NCBI RefSeq assembly: GCF_037975245.1 | Contig: NC_092570.1 | Location: 8,677,001-8,741,000, forward strand | Reading direction: 5' to 3' | Source of the DNA: Apostichopus japonicus | Taxonomy: Eukaryota; Echinodermata; Holothuroidea; Aspidochirotida; Stichopodidae | DNA: 64,000 bases | Shown here: piece after piece, positions 13,175-26,000 of the stretch | How positions within the stretch are numbered: position 1 is the first letter of the stretch | How the letters are laid out: each line of letters opens with the position of its first letter | Notes under the pieces: generated by a model | Databases searched by the model: none | What the model was told of the DNA's origin: nothing | The model's input: the letters and a program-made list of their open reading frames with translations, nothing else | Made by a program: the position numbers and the translations under genes

Positions 13175-15077
13175 GATAAATTGCTTTCGTTCATTTTGTT
13201 CGATAGTAGCTATGACTGTGAATCAGAAGCTTGGCCACCCTCTAAGTCAAGGTGGGCAAGGTTGGGGAAATTCAATCAAGGAGTAACAATCAGAGAATGG
13301 CCAGCTTTGTATTATTGTATATAGGCCTACACACAGCGGGTATAAATATCTGTATCGGTTTATTTATACTGGTGTTCATATCCGTTGCCAGGAGGCAGGA
13401 GGGGATATGATTTGAACGTGGGGAGGGTGTGGGGAAGGGGTGGGGAAGGGGTCCCCTTTGAAGTGTTCAAACAGTGCTACATTTTACATCTATCTTCTTG
13501 AATCACATGTATATTAAACACCCCTGTATAGACACGATCAATCAGTCCTGTCTCTCACCTCCTCTCATGCACTGGTGTATTTATTCCCTGGCAACATAAC
13601 AGTTAGGCATAGTAAGGGTCAGAGGTCATCACAACTTAAAGAGTTGTGTGAGTCCCTGTGGTCTCTTACATCCTTGTAGCAGTAGGGAGAAGAAGCCTAA
13701 TAGATCAGAAACCATGATTATCTTCTGTTGTGTCTTATTTTCCAGCATCCTTGAAACATTATATCCTTCCCCTTTGATTTCTTGATGTCATAAGCTGTAT
13801 TTATGTGGTGCAATATATAATTCCAGTATTGAGATTGTATATTCTTTTTGTGTATTTGACAGTATCCCAGTGATCTCCATTTTCTGCTCTTGGTTTTCTT
13901 TTCTCTGTATTTCATATCATATCTATCTCTACCCCTAACCTCCATCTCCACATTTTCTTTACTTTCTTGCTCCATCCCTTCAACTGTCTTTCACTCTTTC
14001 TTTTTTGACTTCTTTCCTTCCCTCTGTTTACCCTGTATGTTTTAGTTTGCCGACTCCCCCCCCCTTTCATCTTACCCCCCTAAAAAATGTTCACAAGGTT
14101 GACAAGTCTCCCCATGCTAGTCCCAAGTTATACACCTTTGTTGTGGTGACCGTTCACTATACTTGCGGATCAAATGGAAAGCCCCACCCCCCACCCCTTA
14201 CTTCCCCAGTGTCATGAACCGGCAAATGGAAGATTATTCGGAGTTGTTCGTGATGGTTCAATGGTCTTATAGTCAGGCATAGGCCTATATGGTTCTCTTT
14301 GTCCTTCATTGTCGTCGAAGTTTGAAATGAATTAATCGTGCTAGGAACTTCCGGGCAATGTTTAATTTTCTGTGGCAAGAAAAAAAAGCTCCCCCCCCCC
14401 CTCCAGTGTCCCTCCTGGTTGACTAGAGCCTGTACGCCTATATGGTCACATAATAGTATAGATAAGTATGAGCCATGCAGACAGCTTTTTTTTTTCTTTT
14501 TTCTTTTAAATTCAATCCAATTTGAGTTATAGTTTTGAGTTGTAATTCGAGTCAGTCGTGATGGGGTGCCCCATGGTGGGGCTGGGTAACCCACCCCCAA
14601 CCCGTTGCCGACTTGGCATTTCTTTGGGAGCCGTTCGGAACAAGAGGCAGGAAAATCAATACTGGAGTACAGTACGCTGGAAAGCAATAAACTGACGTGA
14701 TTTAGAAAAAAAAAAGTTGTTTGCTTTGACTGCAGATGTTCAGCGAGTCACTTTTCAATGGAAATAACTTTTAATGTATTGTTCATGTACTTATTCCCTT
14801 TTTGCCAATCCTTTCTAAAGAGGGTGGAGCCGCCCCTTATGGCAACGAATAAGGATCCATCCATTCTTAAAGGTATGTTTAGATCTTTCACAATAATACG
14901 AAATGAAGAAAAGCGGTTCCAATAAAATTTATCTATAGCGGTCGGATAGTAACATTTCCCAAGTTGATAAGAATTATCCGATCGAAAGTAATAATTAGGC
15001 GACTAAAGGGTGTGAAGACTTGCGCAAAAAGAAACGTCTAATGCCGTTAATTTGACCTAGTTTTGAATGAGGTGTAC
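13175..15077. other. No gene seen; pyrimidine-rich and low-complexity tracts
   Basis: T/C-rich tract at 13900-14080 and C-runs near 14055 and 14390. The - strand open frame at 14157-14687 crosses these low-complexity tracts and shows no motif. Confidence 0.45.
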
Positions 15078-15245
15078 ATGCAGGGGCTTATCCAGGATTT
15101 TCTAACCCGGGGGGCACGAATTACTATCTGAGCGGAGCGCCACCATCGGTTGGCGCGCAGCGTACAAGAAAATTTCTGGTTTTGACATCCCCCAGATCGC
15201 CGGAAATGGCACATCTCGGGCTTGAAAATGACCAACTAGATGTTC
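15078..15245 (+). mobile_element. Truncated fragment of the hAT-type repeat family
   Basis: Begins CAGGGGCTTATCCAGGATTT and contains TCTGAGCGGAGCGCCACC and CGCCGGAAATGGCAC, as in the elements at 2610 and 20578. No right end was found. Confidence 0.6.
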
Positions 15246-15479
15246 ACTATTGCCTGACTAACCAAATATTTTCCCAATATTTTTTTCTCCATCCGTAACC
15301 TTTTTGAAGATTGTCACCAGTCACACATCATGTTCGACCTTATCGCATCTCCTGTGGATCATTGCTTTTGAAGGTGATTCTACGTCGCGACCCACAATAC
15401 GCGTCAGCCCCACTTTCAAGGTTTTCAGCCCATTTCTTTTTCATACTTTTCTTTTTTGTCATTACATATATGATAATTC

Positions 15480-15716
15480 TTTAAATTGTATAATGTTATC
15501 TTTTGTAACGTAAGTACAGTTACATGGTTTATTTGTGTGTGCAACCTTTGTTTTATTGCATGCATTGTTCATTTTTTTTTTCTTATTGTCTTTGTACGGG
15601 GGGTCTGTCTCGTAAGAGCCTCGGCTTTCTCAGACCTCCTCCACTTGTCACATACATTTTCTTCTATTATTGTGTTATATATTTTGAATGTGGAAGCAAA
15701 TAAATGAAATGAAATT
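15480..15716 (+). mobile_element. Probable 3' tail of a non-LTR retrotransposon
   Basis: T-rich sequence with GTACGGGGGGTCTGTCTCG and TAAGAGCCTCGGCTTTCTC, ending AATAAATGAAATGAAATT. This resembles 3' UTRs of invertebrate CR1/L2-like elements by style only. No reverse transcriptase was seen. Confidence 0.35.
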
Positions 15717-16689
15717 ATTCGTTCAGAATTTGAAAATTTACACTTATCGTGAAATCAATTCACTTAAAAAAATACCCATAATGTTACACAAAATTTCATC
15801 TATGGACAGCCAAAACAGAAAAACCTCCATGTTTAGGAATGTTTAACAGGGAAATTTCGAAAATTCAGACACAGTTAACATATTGGTGCATGCGCGCATC
15901 TCAGTCTTGGATACTGGTGGGGACGCGTTTCTGTTCTCTGATACTATACAACACCTAATTATATTCCGGCCATTTGATTGGTCAATTGCTCGTCGATTGC
16001 ATGTTTAATCTGCTCTATTGCACGCTATGATGATAGAACCATTCGTTATACTTTTTTTGATAGCACTTTTTTCAATGGTAAGAGAGCAGAGAAACCTGTC
16101 TGTTCAAAACAATCTGTGGCATGAGTGCATTTTACATCCAATTATATCCAAATTTGAAGGTGTTGTATAAAACAAATAATGAATGGTTTCCATTCGTGCA
16201 ATAGTGCAAATATTTCATTCGTTGAAAGATGTAATTTGTTCGATTCAACTCGGCTGCGCCTCGTTGAATGGAACATTCCATTTTTTAACTCATGAAATAT
16301 TTGCACTATTAAACTCATAACCATTCACTATTGGTTTCGATGAAATCGTAACCTATGCATTCATGCATCCGGAGAGTGTGTGTACGGGTGCGTTTGTTTT
16401 GCTATCCAACCGAGGACTCGAACAAAAGAATTTCAGGTCCTCGGTTGTGATTTCTAAAGAATCACCACGTCCTCGGAAGAACTCTATTGTATGGGGTATT
16501 GTTAAGGTTAGGGTACGTGGATTTGAACAATGGAAAATACAATGTGGTCCTCGGTCTGAATGTAATACAAACATGTGTGTGTGTGTGTGTGTGTGACGCC
16601 TGGCTTGTAAACACGGTATCTCAAGTAGGGAAGCTTGGACCAATCTAATATTTGGTGTATATGAGTACCACAGTAGATGTGCCCTATTT

Positions 16690-18770
16690 TTGTGTTGCCT
16701 GTGAAGGTCACCAAAGGTCAATTAGAGGCCAAAAACCAAAATATTAAAACAAGCAATAACTCCCATTGACAGGATCCGACATGGTTGATATTTTGGGACC
16801 AGTTGTGAACGGGCTAAGGGATCATTTCAAAACATAACGGTCATGTGATCCAAGGTCAACAAAGGTCAATCAGGGGTCAAAAACTAGTATTTTTGCAATA
16901 ACTTGAGAACCAAATGTCCGTGAAGGTTGGGAGTTACGCTATTGTAATGAGGGAGTCGACCCGCATCTAGGTGACCTTTGACCTCAGGTTGACCTCCGGT
17001 GACCTTTATCAGTTTTTTGGGTTATTTGAATTTCGTGGCCATAATCGGATCTCAAAGGTACCTTCCGATCAAAATGGTCCATAGTTGACCTTTGTGCGAC
17101 CTTCGTATGCGAAGTTATCAGAGGTCAATGTTTTTGTTTTTTAATAAGTACAGTTAGGATGATCGAACAGACTTGTCATGTTGCTTTTTGGAATCAGCGT
17201 GACAAACTACATCTGACCGCGAGGTCAAAAGTCAAATCTTAAAAAATATGCTCAATTTAGGAGATACGGGCAAAACAAAACAGAACAAAGATAAGTTTAA
17301 AATTTGTTGACATATGATAGAGCTTTTTGTGCTGAATGTAGGAAACCAACTCCCGCTTCAATCGGACACCCAGTTCTAAAGTTATGAGGGGCCAAAGGTT
17401 GGTTTTGACTTTTGATACATTTCTAGCAATAACATTATGTGTGTACATTGTAGGCCAAACAAATTTTAGGACAGAGTGCACCTCATCAAGAGGAACATTT
17501 TTGATCCAAAGGTCATTCAAGGTTGATTATGGGCAAAAAACTGTCAGCTTATGCTAATTTTTGCAACAACTTCTAGTCACAAAGTCTGACATGGCTGGTA
17601 TATAAGGACAAGTTGTGAATGGAGTAGGGACACATTTTCAAAAATAACCGTGATGTGATCCAAGGTCACCAAAGGTCGTTTATGGGCCAAAATGTGTTTT
17701 TTTTTCTCAATAACTTGTGAAACTACCACTGACAGGGTCCGACATGGTTGATATTTTGGGACTAGTTGTGAATGGGGTAAAGAATCGTTTCAAAAGTTAA
17801 CGGTAATATGATCCAAGGTTAACAAAGGTCAACTAGGGGTAAAAAACTAGTATTTTTGCAATAACGTGAGAACCAAATGTCCATCAAGGTTGGGATTTTA
17901 GGACAGAGTGCACATCATCAAGGGGAAAATTTTTGATAAAAACCATTAGGTCATTCAAGGTCATTCAAGGTTGAGTATGTGCAAAAAACTCCCAACTTAT
18001 GCTAATTTTTGCAACAACTTCTAGTCACAAAGTCTGACATGGCTGGTATATTAGGACGAGTTGTGAATGGAGTAGGGACACATTTTCAAAAATAACCGTG
18101 ATGTGATCCAAGGTCACCAAAGGTCATTAATGGGTCAAAATGTGTTTTTTTTTCTCAATAACTTGTGAAACTACCATTGATGGGTCCGACATGGTTGATA
18201 TTTTGGGACTAGTTGTGAATGGGGTAATGGATCGTTTCAAAACATAACGGTAATATGATCCAAGGTCAACAAAGGTCAATAAGGGGTCAAAAACTAGTAT
18301 TTTTGCAATAACGTGAGAACCAAATGTCCATCAAGGTTGGAATTTTAGGACAGAGTGCACATCATCAAGAGGAACATTTTTGATGAAAATCAATAGGTCA
18401 TTCAAGGTTGATTAAGTGCCAAAACTCCCAACTTATGCTAATTTTTGCAACAACTTCTAGCCACGAAGTCTGACATGGCTGGTATATTAGGACAAGTAGT
18501 GATTGAAAGTAGGAAAACATTTTCCAAAATAACCGTGATGTGATCCAAGGTCACCAAAGGTCATTTATGGGTCAAAATGTGTTTTTTCCCGATAACTTGT
18601 GAAACTACCACTGACAGGGTTGAGAGTTACGCTATTGTAATACAATAGTCGAACTGCATTTGGGTGACCTTTGACCTCAGGTTGACCTCCAGTGACCTGT
18701 ATTAGCTTCTTTCAAGTTGATTCTTTGAAGTTTCGTGGGCATATTCCAATCTAACTTGTCCATAAGTGGA
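16690..18770 (+). repeat. Tandem repeat of about 450 bp rich in AGGTCA half-sites
   Basis: Blocks such as GTGATCCAAGGTCACCAAAG and CAACTTCTAGTCACAAAGTC recur about every 430-460 bp over roughly four units. AGGTCA occurs as direct repeats with 4-bp spacing (16705-16720, 18111-18126) and, on the other strand, 1-bp spacing (16972-16984, 18665-18677). No coding evidence. Confidence 0.85.
16972..16984 (-). promoter_or_regulatory. DR1-type nuclear-receptor motif
   Basis: The - strand reads AGGTCAAAGGTCA, a perfect direct repeat with 1-bp spacing. It sits inside a repeat with no adjacent gene, so function is uncertain. Confidence 0.35.
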
Positions 18771-19021
18771 CTCCTCTGCAACCCTAATGTGCGAAGTTAT
18801 TAGAGATTTGCTTTGGTTTTGTAATACTTGGTGTGTGGATTCATAACATTGAGTACAAGAACCCTATTGCTTTTGATGGAGGTGTGCATAACCACGTACA
18901 GTAGACTGACCTGTGTTAGCATGCCATAGTGTTATTGTAACAGCTAGTTCTGGTTATACTAACAAACAGAAGTCTAGTGCATTGAAGTCATCGAAACCTC
19001 AATGCATTTTGCATTCTGGTT

Positions 19022-19406
19022 TGTATACTATCTAAGCGGAGCGAAGCGGAGCACCATGGGTTCGCGCGTAGCGTACAAGAAACTTTTGGCAAATACTCCT
19101 CCCAGATCGCCGGAAAAAACATTTCCCAGACCCAATGATGCTCCCATACCTCCTTAAGATTTAGATCTCGTGGCTTGGAAATTTAGTTTGGGGAAATGCA
19201 TGGGCGTCTGCAGAAAAAAATCAGGAAAAAAAATAATCGAAGTAGACTTTTGTATACGATGGGTCTGGTTTTGTAACTCATCGGGAAGCGATTAGAGGGG
19301 TGGGCGTAGGGTTGTGGGGCGCGCGTTTTCATGCAGATGGGAACAATCTCAAGAAGTGATGGGTGCGTCCGCCCCCCCCCCCCCGCCGGCAATGATACGC
19401 CTTTGG
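19022..19406 (+). mobile_element. Fragment of the hAT-type repeat family
   Basis: Starts within the CTATCTAAGCGGAGCG block and ends in a C-run plus GATACGCCTTTGG, like the right end of 2610-3937. No matching left end or duplication was found. Confidence 0.55.
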
Positions 19407-19738
19407 ATCCACTACATGATATTCACAGGAAATGAGCTCAATTCTCAAATTGCATGCGGAATTTATTTTTAGATTCATTGTATGAGTTACGGTACTAGGG
19501 TTGGGGTAACAATTAGCATTCAGTTCGCGTTGTATAACATTTTAACTCTGCATGACAATGTTGCATCGAAAGACATATGTCTAGTGCAGTTCGCCTATAG
19601 ATCCTGGGCTAATACCGAAGTCATGTTCCCCGACGTCTCGGTCGAGTTCAAGACCAGCCGCAGTTGGTTTCATAGCACAAATTTACAATTGTTTAAGGCG
19701 TCCATACACACACACGCGCGTCATGATATACTATATAT

Positions 19739-19839
<101 letters not shown>

Positions 19840-20191
19840 TAGTGAGAGAGGAAAAATGGAAACGTCATAAATGGAGTTGTCGGTGTAAGGGGTAAGCTGA
19901 GGCGCACGCCCCTTCCGAAATCCTCGATCCGTCACTGGCTACCCTGTATATATAATAGGGATCAGAGCTGTAATTATAACTATTCCTCTTTCTCTTCCCA
20001 GTGTCTAGGCGTTTATCTTCTACTCCCTCCTCTTCTCCTTTTTCTCTTCTTCTTCTTTTTCTTTTCCCTTCCTTCCTCTCCTTCCTCCTCTTTTCCCCCC
20101 TCTTTTTTCCCTTTTTTCTTCTCTCTTTTTTTCTCTCCTCTTTTTCTTACCCGGGGGGCGCGCGTCCCCAACGCCCCCTGGATACGCGCCT

Positions 20192-20505
20192 GGTGTACAG
20201 AAGTGTCAACCACCACCATCGATCCCAGAAAATACACACACACCCACAGCTTGCTACCGTCTGTAATTAGACACTAGTGTTCAGTCAGCACATACAGCTG
20301 TGGTCAATGCCCACAGCACAGTATACAAACGATGCAGCGATGGACATCTCAGGTCCAGCTAAAGATAACAATTAAGGTATCACGTTTCATTACTGTCTGC
20401 ATTTTGTAGCGACACGAACAACACTTCACTTGCAAGCAACATAAAGTTAACTTTTTCAGATGGCCACACGCGTTTTGGGCGAGTCTTCAATGCCTTTAAT
20501 GTAGG
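20192..20505 (+). repeat. Dispersed repeat, inverted partner of 24695-24995
   Basis: About 300 bp matches the reverse complement of 24695-24995, for example AGCTTGCTACCGTC, GACACTAGTGT and AAGTTAACTTT. Ends are undefined. Confidence 0.75.
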
Positions 20506-20577
20506 TCGTTGGTAGCTCGTCGTGTTGAGCGGTCGAAGTCGAAAGTCGAAGTGGTGTAAGTTCGAGCCATATATACG

Positions 20578-21661
20578 CAGGCGCGGCGGAACGGAAAAAT
20601 TATTGGGGGGGCTAATGTGTGGAGACTATCTAAGCGGAGCGCCACCATCGGTTGGTGCGGAGCGTACAAGAAAATGTTGAGTTTTTTCAAACCCCGAGAT
20701 GGCCGGAAACGGCACTTCCCGAGTGTTTAATGCTGCAAATACCTAGCCCTAAAATATGGGTCTCAAGCCTGCAATTTCTCAGATTGCACGTAAAAGTCTG
20801 TAAAAACATTGTAATTTGTATATTCGATGGTGTTCTAAGAGAGTAGCTATTACTCGTAGTGTACTCGCAAAGACGTTTTTGAGTGTAGTAAGCGCAGTGG
20901 CGGAGCTAGGGGTATTGATCAGGGGGGGCAAGAATGGTCTGTAGGGGCACTTTCGACACTATCTAAGCGGAGCGCCACCACAGGTTGGCGCGGAGCGTAC
21001 AGAGAATTTTTTGAGTAAAGTTACTCCCTAGATTGCAGGAAATGACCCTTTCCGGGCCTTGCTAATTTGCAGATAAACGGAGAATAAATAGGTGTCGTCG
21101 CCATTTTGTCGGAAAATTACACCAACAGAATATGACAAATGTCAATAGGTACATGAGTGCGCAATAAAATAGTCAATAATCGCGAATAAGTAAAAAGTAG
21201 TGAAAAGCTGAAAAGGGCGCCAGCAGTCCATTTGAGTCCGTCAGGGGGGGGGGGGCATCCGCCCCTGACTGTATATATGGACGCTCCGCCACTAAGTAAG
21301 GGGATGTTGGAGAACTGGCTGAAATGAGGCAAGTCATTGGCCTAAGACGAAGTTGTGTTACGCTTACCGGTACTCACACTCACTGCTTCCACTTTTCACG
21401 GGGCGTGAAGACGCGGTCGGGGTGACAATGTGGTCTATAGCCAGGGGACGGGCCGAGGGTCCCCCAGCAATTACTAAAATTATTACACCTATATAGTATA
21501 CGTGTGCATCGGACAGATCGACAAGTATGCATTGAAAAATGTGCAGATGTACGTTTCGGAGCCTTGGTAAATATTGGGGGGGCTTATCATGCATTTGCCC
21601 CCTCAACTTTTTCATTGGGGGGGCTGAGCCCCCCCAAGCCCCCCCGGTTCCGCCGCCACTG
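20578..21661 (+). mobile_element. hAT-type element interrupted by a second hAT-type element
   Basis: Ends CAGGCGCGGCGGAAC and GTTCCGCCGCCACTG are flanked by a perfect 8-bp duplication TATATACG (20570-20577, 21662-21669). Contains the repeat block CTATCTAAGCGGAGCGCCAC and a nested insertion at 20895-21294. Confidence 0.85.
20895..21294 (+). mobile_element. Nested hAT-type element, 400 bp
   Basis: Ends CAGTGGCGGAGC and GCTCCGCCACTA are flanked by AGTAAGCG and AGTAAGGG (7 of 8 match). It carries another copy of the CTATCTAAGCGGAGCGCC block. Confidence 0.75.
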
Positions 21662-21744
21662 TATATACGTTTGGTTGGTTGTCGTCTATCTTGGCGCAGA
21701 GTTCTCTATGTCCTTGCTTCATCGACAGAGCGAAATATAGATGA

Positions 21745-21890
21745 GACTTGAACTAGTAATTGAGACTAGTGGAACACTAACTAGTACAGTAGTTGTTACT
21801 CAGAGTTTCACGCATTAAGCGATCATCATATAACTAGTAGCTTCATGTTTCACTCATGTTCCACTAGTCTAAACTAATTCTCATAAATAT
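21745..21890. repeat. Foldback-like inverted repeat
   Basis: GAGACTAGTGGAACA on the left pairs with TGTTCCACTAGTCTA on the right around ACTAGT-rich sequence. This suggests a small foldback element; no duplication was identified. Confidence 0.45.
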
Positions 21891-22992
21891 ATATAATATA
21901 TATACATAATATATTTATATTTAGCTCTGTATTGTAAGGATGACTGCATTATGAAGAAATAGAAAATGTTTTGCGCGATTTGCTGTTCAAGACATAACAT
22001 TGCAAATTATACTACGTCCGAACCTTTTTTTCTATCTCCAAACTCCGACTATGTGACGTTGAAATTGCTACTTTTTCCTTCAGAATTTCGACTAAAATTT
22101 TGACAATTGCATTTCATCTCAGTACAAATTCTCCAATTTTACTCTTCAAATGATTTTTCTTCAAAGTGCTGAAATACTGTTATGGATGCATGTGGGGGCT
22201 GGGAGGGAGGGGGGGGGCGAAAGGAAAAAAAAACTGTACCCTGAAAATGGATGAAATGGATACTAACTATAGATTGGGTGAGTAAATATTATTCCGTAAA
22301 AATGGCGGAGGAAGAGGTTGGTTTCATTTGTTCACTTTATGGGTTATGCGTGAACACATTACGTAGCTATAAATCCATATGATCATTCCAGTTCGGAGGT
22401 TTTAGAGGTGATCATAAGTTGAAGATCGGGGTTTTCTTATGGGCTGTATTTTTATTATTCGAAAAGTTGTCCAATTACTATCCAGACGCGGATCCAGGTT
22501 GTATGGGGTGTACAATCTCATTAAATTTCGAAAGTAGTTATTAGCACATACATGCGTTTAGACGTAATTATAAATCTAATTTCTAGTATACATATTTCTA
22601 GTATACATATTCCTCAGCATACATCATTTGATAACTACAGTTTTATTTTTTCTGGGGGAAGGATCCACAACCCCTTCATGGGAGTTGGCGTCCACGATCC
22701 CAGGGCCACATCCCTCCTTATAAAATCCTGCATCCACCTTGCTGTGTTTGAATTAGGAACGATGACGGCCGGGCCCTATGAAATATAAACACTAAAGGGT
22801 CGACGGACCGTATTACCGAAATCGGCCTTGCCCATTCTTGGTGTTCAACTCAAAATGAAATATGTAAGAGCGCCATCTCAACTCGTAGGCCTAGCTACCG
22901 CAACAAGCGCATCAGACTGTTCCTGTGATTGAATCATTGCATACTACATTTAAAAAGTTCCTTATCATCTTGCTTCATTCAGTTGACAGAAA
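21890..22992. other. Region upstream of DAW1, including its presumed promoter
   Basis: No upstream gene seen. A partial X-box-like GCTACCGCAAC lies at 22894-22904, about 90 bases before the DAW1 ATG; it lacks a full half-site and is only suggestive. Confidence 0.35.
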
Positions 22993-23032
22993 ATGTTACT
23001 AAAGAGATTCTTACTCCGTTATTATCCTCCAG
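22993..23032 (+). CDS. DAW1: DAW1 exon 1
   Basis: Encodes the first 13 codons plus one base of a glycine codon. The donor is GTAAGC at 23033. The upstream 5' UTR border cannot be placed. Confidence 0.9.
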
Positions 23033-26000
23033 GTAAGCCTTTCTTATGTGAAAAAACAGTACACTTTGAGCGATGTCAAGTTCATCTTGAGAATCATAAC
23101 AGTTAGTGTCTATAGCATTGGTATCAGTTCAACGATTTCTTATCATTCGTGTGATGTTTTTTGTCATGTTGCCATAAGCTAGGGCCGTACCCTGTTGCAG
23201 CGCCCAAAAACAGTTTGACGATTTTGAATGACATAGCCTAGGCCTCACAAATATTAGGAGTAAGAGAAACAGCTGAAGGTCCCCCTTCCCAAAGAACATT
23301 GATTTCAACCATTCCATCATCCATGTTGTTCAGTTTAACTCAAGGTTGCATATATATTAGGTAAACGTTGTAATTTTTTTTACCATGCATCACTCCATAA
23401 TATTTGTCCAAGATCTACAATCAAAACGAATTGCATTTAAATCCACACAACTGTTACACAAATATAGGGCCAGTTGTCATAAAATTACAGCAGTTTTGTA
23501 TTTGCACCCAATTTGGCTGCCATATACAGTAGGCCATTTAAGTTTGGCACAACTGTCACAAAGGAAATACATTTCTATGACTGCAATTGACCTGATGCAG
23601 TACTGGGCTATACTTGGCATTACCATTTTAACATCCGTTGATAAAGCATTTTAGGAAATTTGTTTAATCTAACGTAAAGCCTGACAACTGCATTACTGTA
23701 GGCCTATGGCATTTTAAACAATGTGCCTATAAGTGCCTACAAGATTGACACTACTGTCACAAAGGAATACATTTCTATAAATACAATTGACTTAATGCAG
23801 TACTAGGCTTAAGTTGGCATTACAATTTTAACATCCATTGATAAAGCTGTTTAGGAAGATTGTTTAATCTAACATACTGTAGATAGCCTAACAACTGGAT
23901 GAGGCCTATGGCATCCTCAACCATAAATTTAATGCAAGTTTAGGATAAGAGATACAGTTGTAACTTTCTTATACGTATGTGATGTTGCTTATGTCTTTAA
24001 TGTTATAAATCTAATGGTTTGGCAGAAACACATCTTATGCTAACCTTAGCTACTAACTGAAGCCTGTACGTTAAAATTATACTGAAGAGCAAAGCTAGAA
24101 AATTTTAATTTGCTAGTATTATCATTGAACTAAAAATATTTGCTCTTATAGTTTACACATTTTTAAATTGTAAGCAAACTTGAAATGGTTTCCGATACCT
24201 GGTCAAGAAGTTCCTTTCAAATGGAAGATCTTCAGAAATTCCTTAACTTTTGTTTTTGTTGTCCATACAAAGTGTATCTTTTCATCCAACAGGTATAATT
24301 TTGGAATATGAACAAGCCAAGCAAATCAAAACAAAATCCATCGATCTCTTGGAACTCAGTCCAGAGTAAGTATACATTAAAAGGATTACGGACAGCAAAT
24401 CTTCATTTACCTTCTACAGTATATGCCTTGTCTCATTCATTGGTTAACCTTTCTATAGCAGTTACAGTATGGAGGCTTATACTGACCATCCTATGGACAA
24501 AAGTTACAACCAACTGATCAAGAGAATGAAATGAGACAGTATCTAATCCGTTGATATTTATAATCCGTTATTTATAATTATAATCCGTTGATATTTATAA
24601 TCTGTTGAAATTTATAATTCTTATGCCATAGGTTGGGATGTGGTTGGAATTATTGTCAGGTCAGGGTTGAAGGGTTATGTGAGACCTTAAACCTTAAAGG
24701 CATTGAAGACTCGCCCCAAACCGCGTGCGGCCATCTGAAAAAGTTAACTTTCTGTTGCTTGCAAGTGATGTTTTGTTAGTGTTGCTACAAAATGAGACAG
24801 TAATGAATTGTGATACCTTGTTATCTTTAGCTGGACCTGAGATGTCCATCACTGTATCGTTTGTATACTGTGCTGTGGGTATTGACCGCAACTGTATGTA
24901 CTGACTGTACACTAGTGTCTAATTACCGACGGTAGCAAGCTGTGTGTGTATTTTCTGCGATCGATAGGGGTGTTTAATACTTCTGTTACACCTCATTCAA
25001 AACTATGTCTGATTACCAGCATTAAACATTTCTTTTTGCTGTATCCTTTAATGAATCATATAAGTACTTATGTCTAAGTAGGAATATATTTTCTATAACA
25101 CTACTGCTAAATGAATGTTTGTAGAAAGCATCATCTATACCTTAAAGAGGTGTCATCTCTCTCAGGTTTTATTTGCTCAGTCTGCACTCTCAAAGTGTTT
25201 GTTATAAACTAGGGTATCGTGGTCCTCAGCAAAGTCTTGTATACATTCCTTTTATTCAATGTTAGGAAGAAAAGTTAATCTTTCATTCACTCTTTTATCT
25301 CTTTTGTTTATGTTTAGTTCTAGTACACTTTGAAGATGAGTCTGGAATTTCAATTCTTTCATTTGTATATTATGTATCCAGAAAGCTGAAATATGTCTCA
25401 TTTTATATTTCTGCCAGTCAGTTGTAAATTTCTGATGGAATGTTTCCTAAAATACTTGTTCTTGCTATTTTTCTAACTTAACTTTGTGACGACATGCATG
25501 TCTGGTCATTGCTAGGTGAATGGGGTATGTCTTTTAAGTCTTAAAATATTAATTGCATTCGCTTTAGACACAGAACCAACTGGGTTTGTCAGTTGTACTG
25601 TATTTGCACAACTTATCAATAATTCCTCTTGAATATTAAAAACAAAAATCAAGATATTGAGTATCGTTGCAAGCAGAATAAGAAAATTTCTAAGTAGTAA
25701 TTCACGGTGATATCAGCCCCACCAAATCAACGACAGGTTTTTCTCTTGATTTCAGAATGAAACCCACAAGTTAAATTAAGTGAATAAATATGAAAGCAGG
25801 TAACTATTTTCACAGCCAATACTGCCCTTCATAGTCATTTCAGAGACTAACCAAATGACCTACGTTATCGAAATCGATAAAAATTCTGGCTATTTTTGCG
25901 TTTGTTTCTTAGATCGGATATCGATGCTCTTCTCGATGACATCAGCCGCAGGGAGCCGCTAATAACTCCGAATAGAATGAACCAAGTGCGCCAACTCATC

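Noticed and set aside
14157-14687. 176-residue open frame on the - strand
   Set aside because: Crosses homopolymer and C-rich tracts, has no motif and shows no sign of splicing partners.
20001-20270. Ser/Leu/Phe-rich open frame resembling membrane segments
   Set aside because: Produced by a CT-rich low-complexity tract; the opposite strand gives an equally long Lys/Arg/Glu-rich frame.
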